Positions 44,236 through 51,039 of a stretch of DNA of 57,819 bases are shown here, piece after piece (position 1 is the stretch's first letter; the number at the start of each line of letters is the position of its first letter). The position numbers were made by a program, and so were the translations under genes. This stretch comes from Ga0077527 sp038106575. GTDB lineage: Bacteria > Pseudomonadota > Gammaproteobacteria > Burkholderiales > SG8-41. The stretch covers positions 1 through 57,819 of the forward strand of contig JAYOED010000009.1 of NCBI GenBank assembly GCA_038106575.1. The letters run 5' to 3'. The notes beneath the pieces are model-generated. The model was not told where the DNA came from and made no database searches. It was given only the letters and a program-made list of their open reading frames with translations.

Positions 44236-46151
44236 GTTACGCGTGCCCCGCTTTGTAATCTCATGTTGGCGCGGCGGCGCTTGATGATGGCTAGCGTCAC
44301 ACCAAGCAGCATCACCAGCAGCGGCACCAGCGCGATATTGACGACCTTGGTCCACAGTTGCAGAGTTTCAGTTTCCTCCCGCAGGTTCTTGCGCACTTCC
44401 TTGAGTTCCCTGCGCGTCTCAACCGATTTCTTGCGGAAATTCTCCAGTTCGGCCTGTTGTTCCGGGGTAAGGATCGCGCCGCCGCTTGCGGCTGCAGACT
44501 TGCCGCCCTTCTGGAGCGCCTGCAGCTTTTCGGTAGTCTGGTTGAGCGTGTCCTCGAGCGTCTTGATCTTACCAAGATAGGCCTGTTGCGCACGCGCCTC
44601 CATCTGCTTGATCACCGTCAGCGGCCGGCTGAACGCCACCCGGCTGCGCAGATCGATCAGCGAGCTGTCACCGGCCATCTGCTCGACTAGGCCTTGCGCT
44701 AACGCCAGGTTGCCGTTGCGGGGCACCGCCACGCGCTGGCCAAAGATTTCCTGGATGTCGACCGCTGCACCGTCGGTCAGCATGTCAGCGTCGCCGACGA
44801 TAACCACGCTGTTCTCCGCGGTGCCCTCGCGCAGGTGGGCTTTGCGGTCGGCTTCGAACTGGGCCGCATCGACCGGTTTCCCGCGCGCAAAGGGATCCGC
44901 CGGTTTGCCATTGGGAAACGCTGTCTTGAACTTGCCGGTCAGGCGCAGCGCCAGCGGCTCTTCCTTACCCGAAGGCTGGAAGCCGCGCGTCGAAGGCTCA
45001 CCCGACAGCGTAGCGATAATGAGGTCGGCCAGCATCGAGTTCTTGGAGGTATGTACCAGCGTGACTGGCTTGAGGTTCTCCGGCGCCTTGACCGTAAAGC
45101 TGCCTCCGAACGGGATCAGCAGCGTGCCGACCTGACTGGCCACCACGTCGTCCATGTTCAGCGCTTCGGTGTTCAAAGACAACAGCGTCGGCAGCAGCCG
45201 CGGGCCCTCGCCGCTGGCAAACGTCAGGTCGGCTACGACCTTGCCGTGACTGGGCTCAACGCCCCAGGCCTTGAAGAGGTTGGTCAGCGTGGATTGCCCC
45301 GCGGCGTTGCCGCCGAACGGGTTCTGCACATCAGGTTGCTGGTCGAAATAGGCATAGGTGTCGGTGAAGACAATCAGCTTGCCGCCGCGCAGCACGAACT
45401 GGTCGAGTACGTACTCGGTGGGCTCAAGGATGTCGCGCGGATGAACGACCAGCAGCACCTTGATGTCATCATCGATCTTGGTCGCATTCATTTCGACCTT
45501 GCGCACCTTGAAAATACGCTTGAGTTCCGATGCCAGCACCCACGGCTCCGTCGGCTGCTGCTTTTTCACCGGATCGAGCGGGCGCCCGAGCACCGGCAGC
45601 GCGCTCATCACGCCAACTACAGGCTTCTCGGCCTGGCCAACCTGGGAAATCGAACGCGTGATGTCGTATTCAAGCAGGCGCTCGCGATCCGGCGTCAGCA
45701 CGGGAATCGAGGACTTCTGGTCGAGGAACGACACCGCGAGGCCGAGATAGAACTTCTCGCCGGTGTTGGTCATCTGGCCCTCTACGTTGTCAAGCGCTGC
45801 TGAATCCTCGGCATCGGAGTCCGGCTCGGGGTTGAATTTTTCGATGATGACCTTGCCGTTCGAGGCAGCCCTGTATTCGTTGAGCAGGTCTTCGACGCGG
45901 CCGGCAAAGGTCTTCAGGCCTGGCGGCACCGCTGCACTGCCCTGGGTGTAATAAAAACGGATCTTCACCGGCGCTTCAAGTTTGGCAAGTATCGAGCGGG
46001 TGCCCTGCGACAGCGTATAAACGCGGCCCTCGGTGAGATCGACGCGGGCTTTCAGGGCGCTGAAAATGAAATTGGCGGCTATCAGGATCAGCGCCAGCGC
46101 AACAATACCGCCGGCGGAATACATCAGGGTTTCGAGATTCTTGTTTTTCAT
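44232..46151 (-). CDS. GldG-like ABC transporter auxiliary protein
   Basis: This 639-residue protein has an N-terminal transmembrane helix (about 14-33), a large periplasmic region of the ABC-type uncharacterised transport domain (GldG-like), a coiled-coil segment (about 545-600, ending KKSVETRRELKEVRKNLREE) and a C-terminal membrane helix (LVPLLVMLLGVTLAI). In gliding Bacteroidetes GldG works with GldA and GldF. Similar operons in Proteobacteria have unknown substrates. It lies between the permease (four-base gap) and the DUF4340 gene (four-base overlap). Confidence 0.9.
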   Translation of the reverse strand: MKNKNLETLMYSAGGIVALALILIAANFIFSALKARVDLTEGRVYTLSQGTRSILAKLEAPVKIRFYYTQGSAAVPPGLKTFAGRVEDLLNEYRAASNGKVIIEKFNPEPDSDAEDSAALDNVEGQMTNTGEKFYLGLAVSFLDQKSSIPVLTPDRERLLEYDITRSISQVGQAEKPVVGVMSALPVLGRPLDPVKKQQPTEPWVLASELKRIFKVRKVEMNATKIDDDIKVLLVVHPRDILEPTEYVLDQFVLRGGKLIVFTDTYAYFDQQPDVQNPFGGNAAGQSTLTNLFKAWGVEPSHGKVVADLTFASGEGPRLLPTLLSLNTEALNMDDVVASQVGTLLIPFGGSFTVKAPENLKPVTLVHTSKNSMLADLIIATLSGEPSTRGFQPSGKEEPLALRLTGKFKTAFPNGKPADPFARGKPVDAAQFEADRKAHLREGTAENSVVIVGDADMLTDGAAVDIQEIFGQRVAVPRNGNLALAQGLVEQMAGDSSLIDLRSRVAFSRPLTVIKQMEARAQQAYLGKIKTLEDTLNQTTEKLQALQKGGKSAAASGGAILTPEQQAELENFRKKSVETRRELKEVRKNLREETETLQLWTKVVNIALVPLLVMLLGVTLAIIKRRRANMRLQSGARVT

Positions 46152-46155
46152 CGCC

Positions 46156-46899
46156 TTATCCTGCCCGCTGGTTGCGGATGATCACGCCGGTGGTAAACAG
46201 CATGAATCCGATCACCGAGAAAAAGAACACCACGTCGCGCGTGTCCAATACGCCGCGCTGGAAACCCTCAAAATGCGTCATCACCGAGAATGCCGCGACA
46301 ACATCGACCACCACCGGGCTCACGAAGCGCGACAGCAGGTCGGTCACCGGGGTATAGCCAGCAAGGATCAGGAACAGGCAGATCATCACCGACAGGATGA
46401 AGCTGATCACTTGGTTGCGGGTCAGCGCCGAGGTCATGCAGCTGACCGCCAGATACGAACCGGCAAGCATCAGGCTACCGACGTAGCCGGCAACAATGAC
46501 GCCGTTGTCAGGGTCACCAAAATAATTGACGGTAATCCACACCGGGAAGGTTAGCACCAGCGCCAGCGCGAGGAACAACCATGATGCGAGAAACTTGCCG
46601 ATGATGGCCTGCGAGTTGGTAATCGGCATGGTCAACAGCAGCTCCATCGTGCCTAGCCGCCGCTCTTCAGACCACAGGCGCATGCCGGCGGCCGGCACCA
46701 GGAACAAGTACAGCCACGGATGCCAGGTGAAGAAGGACACCAGCGAGGCTTCACCGCGCTCGAAGAAATTACCGATGGTGAAGGTGAAAAATCCGGTCAG
46801 CAGCAGGAAGATCACCAGGAACACGTAGGCGATCGGCGAGGTGAAGTAACCCGCGAGTTCGCGCTTCATGATGGTGCGAATTGAGGCCCAAGCGTTCAT
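46156..46899 (-). CDS. ABC-2 type permease (GldF-like)
   Basis: This 247-residue inner-membrane protein has six predicted spans and begins WASIRTIMKRELAGYFTSPIAYVF, the usual GldF/NosY-like start. The segment EERRLGTMELLLTMPITNSQ is the conserved coupling region of ABC-2 permeases. It probably forms a homodimer with the ATPase encoded directly upstream, whose stop overlaps this gene's start by four bases. Confidence 0.93.
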   Translation of the reverse strand: MNAWASIRTIMKRELAGYFTSPIAYVFLVIFLLLTGFFTFTIGNFFERGEASLVSFFTWHPWLYLFLVPAAGMRLWSEERRLGTMELLLTMPITNSQAIIGKFLASWLFLALALVLTFPVWITVNYFGDPDNGVIVAGYVGSLMLAGSYLAVSCMTSALTRNQVISFILSVMICLFLILAGYTPVTDLLSRFVSPVVVDVVAAFSVMTHFEGFQRGVLDTRDVVFFFSVIGFMLFTTGVIIRNQRAG

Positions 46900-47675
46900 G
46901 ACCGCACCTCCGCGGGTGCGGCCGCAGGTGCAGCTTTGGCAGCATGGTGATGATGCACGGTATCCGGCAGCGTGATTTCACGGAACACATCCTCGAGCCG
47001 GCCTTCGGGCGAACGCGCCTTGAGTTCGGCGGGTGTGCCGTTGGCGACGATGCGACCGCGGTCGATGATGATCACCCGCGAACAGGCTGCCTCAACTTCT
47101 TCAAGAATATGCGTCGAAAAGATGACCACTTTACTCTCGCCCAGACGCTTAATCAGCCCACGAACTTCGTGCTTCTGGTTGGGATCGAGTCCGTCGGTGG
47201 GTTCGTCGAGTATCAGAACGTCGGGATCGTGGATCAGCGACTGCGCCAGGCAGGTGCGGTGCTTGTAGCCCTTGGACAGGGTATCAATCGACTGGTAGAG
47301 CACAGCGTCGAGAAAACACAGTTCGACGGCACGATGCACCGCGCGCTTGCGCGCATCGCCCTGCAGGCCGCGCAGCTCGGCGCAGAAATGCAGAAAACCG
47401 TTGACTGTCATATCGGCATAGCCCGGTGCGTTCTCGGGCAGGTAGCCGATCAGTCGCTTGGACGCCAGCGGATGTTCAACCATGTCGTGACCCCCGACGG
47501 TAATGCGTCCCGAAGTCGGCGGATAGTAACCGGTGATCATGCGCATGGTGGTCGACTTGCCGGCGCCGTTGGGCCCGAGAAAACCCAGCACTTCGCCACG
47601 CTCGACGCTGAACGAAACGTCATTGACTGCCAGCTTGGGCCCGAAGGCCTTCATCAGATGTTCTACCTGTATCAA
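46896..47675 (-). CDS. ABC transporter ATP-binding protein (GldA-like)
   Basis: The 259-residue ATPase has Walker A GPNGAGKST (34-42), signature LSKGYKHR, Walker B VLILDEPTDGLDP and a switch His in STHILEEV. The start chosen is TTG 47675 (IQVEHLMKAFG), preceded by AGAGGA at optimal distance. An ATG at 47690 lacks a ribosome site. A histidine-rich stretch (TVHHHHAAKAAPAAAP) near the C-terminus could bind metal or act as a linker. It is the first gene of the four-gene Gld-like operon. Confidence 0.94.
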   Translation of the reverse strand: MIQVEHLMKAFGPKLAVNDVSFSVERGEVLGFLGPNGAGKSTTMRMITGYYPPTSGRITVGGHDMVEHPLASKRLIGYLPENAPGYADMTVNGFLHFCAELRGLQGDARKRAVHRAVELCFLDAVLYQSIDTLSKGYKHRTCLAQSLIHDPDVLILDEPTDGLDPNQKHEVRGLIKRLGESKVVIFSTHILEEVEAACSRVIIIDRGRIVANGTPAELKARSPEGRLEDVFREITLPDTVHHHHAAKAAPAAAPAEVRS

Positions 47676-47875
47676 GGTTCCTCTCCACATTCATCGCGGG
47701 CTGTCCGATTGCAGTACCCGCCGATTTTTCTTACGCGTTTGATAGAGCTCAGCCGCAAAAATTCAACCTATCGATCACGCACCGCAACAAGTCACCTCTC
47801 CAAGACATAAGATGATTACAACCTGTTGATTTAATTACTTATTTTTCAGCGCAGACTGTTCTGTTCCGGCTGCGA

Positions 47876-47925
47876 TGGTGCCGACAGTCTGACTCGAACA
47901 GACGACCTACCGCTTACAAGGCGTA
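47876..47925 (-). tRNA. 3' fragment of tRNA-Thr (TGT), likely attachment-site half
   Basis: On the minus strand the sequence from about 47925 to 47876 reads an anticodon-loop CTTGTAA (anticodon TGT), the variable region, a perfect T-arm (GTCTG-TTCGAGT-CAGAC) and the acceptor 3' strand TGTCGGCACCA. No D-arm or 5' acceptor strand exists upstream, where AT-rich DNA leads to the integrase. This is the displaced tRNA 3' end expected after integration of an element at tRNA-Thr, with the complete gene at the element's far end, outside the window. It is not a functional tRNA. The remainder of 47691-48068 holds only the integrase promoter region. Confidence 0.85.
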
Positions 47926-48040
47926 GAATAATTGCATTTCTAGCTGTTGATTGCAATTACTAAAAATGTAAATTTCTTTTTATTTCATGTACTTACTGAA
48001 ATACGCCCTGAAATCATTATTCCGTCGTATTCCCATTTGT

Positions 48041-48069
48041 TGCTATAATTTGCCTACACAGTGCCTACA
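48041..48069 (+). promoter_or_regulatory. Extended -10 promoter and direct repeats at the integrase start
   Basis: TGCTATAAT at 48041-48049 is a perfect extended -10 box (TGnTATAAT) with no good -35. TGCCTACA is repeated at 48051-48058 and 48062-48069, overlapping the expected transcription start and the first base of the integrase ATG. There is no ribosome site, so the mRNA would be nearly leaderless. The repeats may be an operator for autoregulation. Confidence 0.65.
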
Positions 48070-49391
48070 TGGCGGAACTCATGAAGCAGGCAAATCTTAC
48101 AGCAAATAGAGTGGCTCAAGCGAAATGCGAAGGGGGGAAACAACAAACCTTCTTTTGGGATGGCAAGACACCCGGCTTGGGGTTGCGCGTAACAGCAAGT
48201 GGGGCAAAATCATTCATCTTCGAATCCCGTCTAAACTCGCGTACAGTGCGGCTGACAATTGGCGACACGCGCACATGGACATTAGGCAAGGCCCAATCTG
48301 AGGCGACCCGCCTAAAAACCCTTACAGACCAAGGTGTTGATCCTCGTCAACAACGAAGAGATAGTGCGGCATCGGCAGAAGCAGCTCGCCAAAAAGAGCA
48401 GCAGAAAACCTTGACGGTTGGCGAGGCATGGCAGAACTACATTGACAGTCGCAAGGTGAAATGGGGTGAACATCATTTGCGCAACCACCTTAATATGGCA
48501 AAGGTCGGCGGAGAGGTGCGAACTCGCGGGCGGCGCAAGGGGGAAGCAGCCACTACCCAACCCGGCCCACTACATTGCCTCTTGTCACTACGCCTCGCCG
48601 ATATCGACGCCAAAGTGGTAAGAGACTGGCTACAGCCCCTCGCAGAAAAGACACCAACCCAAGCAGATCAGACCTACCGCGCACTACGCGCATTCATGGC
48701 TTGGTGTGCCGACCAGCCCGCCTATCGTCATCTGATACATGCCGACGCCTGTAATCGACGCCTTGCCAAAGACGTGCTGCCCAGGGCAAAAGCAAAAACC
48801 GACTGTTTGCAGCGCGAACAATTGCTGGGTTGGTTCCAAGAGGTGAAAAGGATTGGAAACCCGGTTATTTCCGCATACCTGCAAGCCTTGCTGCTGACCG
48901 GCGCAAGGCGTGAGGAAATGGCGCATCTACGCTGGAAGAATGTCGATTTCCAGTGGAACAGCCTCACCATCCGCGACAAGGTAGACGGCGAGCGCATCAT
49001 TCCGCTAACGCCCTACTTGGCAAATTTATTATCGAACCTGCCCCGGCGCAATGAATGGGTGTTTTCAAGTCCCGCGGCGGCGTCTGGCAGACTGCAAGAG
49101 CCGCGCATTAACCACAACAAGGCACTGACTGCGGCCGGATTACCCAGCATTTCACTGCACGGATTGCGCCGCTCGTTCAGCAGCTTGACGGAGTGGATAG
49201 AATGTCCTGCTGGTGTGGTCGCTCAAATCATGGGACACAAGCCAAGCGCGACAGCAGAGAGGCATTACAAAGTACGTCCGCTCGACCTGCTGCGGATGTG
49301 GCACACCAAAATCGAAGCGTGGATGTTGGAACAGGCTGGCATCAAGTTTCAACCAGAACAGCCAGCCTTGCGGGTAGTGAGCGCAGCCTAA
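48069..49391 (+). CDS. Tyrosine recombinase (integrase, P4-like)
   Basis: This 440-residue site-specific recombinase has an N-terminal arm-binding domain (about 8-95, DUF4102-like, PGLGLRVTASGAKSFIFESR), a core-binding region (115-225) and a catalytic domain with Arg280 (LLTGARREEM), Lys304, His364 and Arg367 (LHGLRRSF), His390 and nucleophile Tyr400 (ATAERHYKV). It is expected to integrate and excise the element at the tRNA-Thr 3' end. It is the gene closest to the tRNA fragment and points into the element. All catalytic residues are intact. Confidence 0.95.
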   Translation: MAELMKQANLTANRVAQAKCEGGKQQTFFWDGKTPGLGLRVTASGAKSFIFESRLNSRTVRLTIGDTRTWTLGKAQSEATRLKTLTDQGVDPRQQRRDSAASAEAARQKEQQKTLTVGEAWQNYIDSRKVKWGEHHLRNHLNMAKVGGEVRTRGRRKGEAATTQPGPLHCLLSLRLADIDAKVVRDWLQPLAEKTPTQADQTYRALRAFMAWCADQPAYRHLIHADACNRRLAKDVLPRAKAKTDCLQREQLLGWFQEVKRIGNPVISAYLQALLLTGARREEMAHLRWKNVDFQWNSLTIRDKVDGERIIPLTPYLANLLSNLPRRNEWVFSSPAAASGRLQEPRINHNKALTAAGLPSISLHGLRRSFSSLTEWIECPAGVVAQIMGHKPSATAERHYKVRPLDLLRMWHTKIEAWMLEQAGIKFQPEQPALRVVSAA

Positions 49392-49399
49392 ACCCTAAA

Positions 49400-49457
49400 G
49401 CACCAGACCACCGCGACGGCGGGAACGGCGGGACACTTTCACCCGCCTGTCTGGTGC
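49400..49457. repeat. Nested palindrome after the integrase
   Basis: GCACCAGAC (49400-49408) is the exact reverse complement of GTCTGGTGC (49449-49457), and inside it GGCGGG (49427-49432) complements CCCGCC (49442-49447) around a nine-base loop. It lies just past the integrase stop. It could act as terminator, recombination-directionality factor site or replication signal. Confidence 0.7.
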
Positions 49458-49493
49458 CTCCTTCTTGAAGGCTGCATTGATGGAGTGCGGCAC

Positions 49494-50024
49494 ATGATTT
49501 CACTAAAACCGATTCCCGCGCTGGGCCTACATCTCTATTCACAAGCCGCCGAGGATATCGGCACAAATCTCGGCTGGAGTGCCTCCCAAAAAACGAGCCT
49601 GTTGCTTAAAATGGCGGGGGCCATTCGTGCAGGGCAATTATGCGTGAGGGATTCTTCAACCGGGATTCTCCTCACAGTTACGCCCAATATCGATAGCGCA
49701 TCATTGCTTTATGTCTCGAAAGACGATGTTAATGCTTGGCTTCAGCAGCAAGGCGCTAACTACCGGTGGTCGCCCAGCATGCCCGCAGCAGCGGCACAAA
49801 AAGTCGGCACTCGTCCATTACCACGGCAACAATTTCAAGAAAATGAAATCCTACGGGTAATCAATGAGCTTGGTTACACCGCGACAGCGCTGCCAAAAAC
49901 CATACCGGGCAAGCCCGGCGTTAAGAAACAAGTCCGAGAAAAACTAAAACTCCCGATAAGTGTATTTGATAAGGCATGGGAGAGGTTGCGCGCCGACGAG
50001 CGCATAGCCAATTCCGACAAATAG
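49494..50024 (+). CDS. Hypothetical element protein
   Basis: The 176-residue protein starts at ATG 49494 with a GGAG site nine bases upstream (GTG 49485 is an alternative). It begins ISLKPIPALGLHLYSQAAEDIG. A central sequence (LYVSKDDVNAWLQQQGANY) resembles the wing-like segment of small DNA-binding regulators in integrative elements, and the C-terminal part (KPGVKKQVREKLKLPISVFDKAWERLRADERI) looks like a helix-turn-helix or helical DNA-binding region. No family is assigned. It sits between the integrase and a small gene with internal repeats. Confidence 0.7.
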   Translation: MISLKPIPALGLHLYSQAAEDIGTNLGWSASQKTSLLLKMAGAIRAGQLCVRDSSTGILLTVTPNIDSASLLYVSKDDVNAWLQQQGANYRWSPSMPAAAAQKVGTRPLPRQQFQENEILRVINELGYTATALPKTIPGKPGVKKQVREKLKLPISVFDKAWERLRADERIANSDK

Positions 50025-50155
50025 CCCACTCCCCCAAACTGGGGGACAGGGGGACACTTGCGGGGGAGGATAGTGCATCTAATTTAATCGTATCGCCATG
50101 CGCTTCATCGCGAACCCTCGCGGTGGCGCAAACCTCACAAGGAGAAAATACGGCG

Positions 50156-50461
50156 ATGCGTAACGAAATAGAACTTCTACCTGTGCTGGCTAAAATTGCC
50201 AGTGGACGTGACCACATAATTACCACTGAATCCGGTAAGGTCGCAATAGAACTGCCCCCTGCGCTGGATGAAATAGCCGGTGGACGTGACCACATAATTA
50301 CCTCTGAATTCGGTAAGGCCACAAATCACGCTTCACAAACCATCCGCAAAAATTATTGCCTCACAGGCGAGTGCTTTGGCGTTCGCCCGGTAAAAGTTGG
50401 CAATAAGTTGCTCTGGCCAGTGGTGGCGATAGCCGCCCTGCTTTCGGGGGGCGCAAAATGA
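50156..50461 (+). CDS. Small element protein with a 26-residue tandem repeat
   Basis: The 101-residue protein starts at ATG 50156 with AAGGAG about eleven bases upstream. Residues 4 to about 55 contain two copies of a 26-residue unit (ELLPVLAKIASGRDHIITTE and ELPPALDEIAGGRDHIITSE). The C-terminal part CFGVRPVKVGNKLLWPVVAIAALLSGG resembles the DNA-binding segment of excisionase-like or AlpA-like proteins. The stop overlaps the next gene's start (ATGA). The upstream extension of the frame has no ribosome site. Confidence 0.7.
   Translation: MRNEIELLPVLAKIASGRDHIITTESGKVAIELPPALDEIAGGRDHIITSEFGKATNHASQTIRKNYCLTGECFGVRPVKVGNKLLWPVVAIAALLSGGAK
50204..50310 (+). repeat. 78-base in-frame tandem duplication
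   Basis: GGACGTGACCACATAATTACC occurs at 50204 and again at 50282, a period of 78 bases (26 codons), inside the small element gene. The copies are imperfect outside this core, so the duplication is not very recent. Confidence 0.85.
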
Positions 50462-51039
50462 AACCCTCCCCGGTAATTACGCCACCCATTGCAAGCCTCG
50501 ACCTGAATTCCCTGCGCCTGCCCACCAACTACGGCGAAACTCTGGGAGTCAAGAAGTTGCTGACCAACGTACCTGTCAGCAAGCCGAAAAAACCGCAGTT
50601 TTTCCGCACACACGCGGCCGAGGACATGACCTTCGCTGCCATGTTCCTCGAACAGAAGGAATCCCGCGAGAGCTACGTGGTGATGCCCAATGTCGCACAG
50701 GAGATCAGCGAACTGGTCCGTCCGGTGATGCTGCACGCAGCCATTGATCGCCAGAACAACGTCTTCCTGATCCCGGTGCCGCTGCCAGGCGAGGATGGCA
50801 CCCGTAACCCGTGGCATGAATCGCTGGCGCAGGCCGTGGAGCACGCAAAACTGAAATGGATCCGCATCACGGCCAACATGCATGCAGGCGGATACGACGT
50901 GTATGAAGCCGAAGGCGCGCTCCCCGAGCCGGAATGGCCGTCGCACGGCGTCGATGCGCTGATCGAGGTTGCCTTCCGCGGCAAGATCATCACGAACCTC
51001 GACCACCCTGTTGTGCAGTCGCTGCTGGGGAGAGTCTGA
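50458..51039 (+). CDS. Hypothetical element protein upstream of the polymerase
   Basis: This 193-residue protein is coupled to both neighbours: it starts within the stop of the previous gene (ATGA) and ends with TGATG at the polymerase start. No signal or membrane segment is present. The sequence (FFRTHAAEDMTFAAMFLEQKE..., VFLIPVPLPGEDGTRNPWHESL) is not recognised. Tight coupling with the polymerase suggests an accessory replication role, for instance a partner or protective factor, but no motif supports a specific function. Confidence 0.75.
   Translation: MKPSPVITPPIASLDLNSLRLPTNYGETLGVKKLLTNVPVSKPKKPQFFRTHAAEDMTFAAMFLEQKESRESYVVMPNVAQEISELVRPVMLHAAIDRQNNVFLIPVPLPGEDGTRNPWHESLAQAVEHAKLKWIRITANMHAGGYDVYEAEGALPEPEWPSHGVDALIEVAFRGKIITNLDHPVVQSLLGRV

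Noticed and set aside
47876..47925. Functional tRNA-Thr gene
   Set aside because: The 5' half (acceptor strand and D-arm) is missing and the lower anticodon stem is mismatched.
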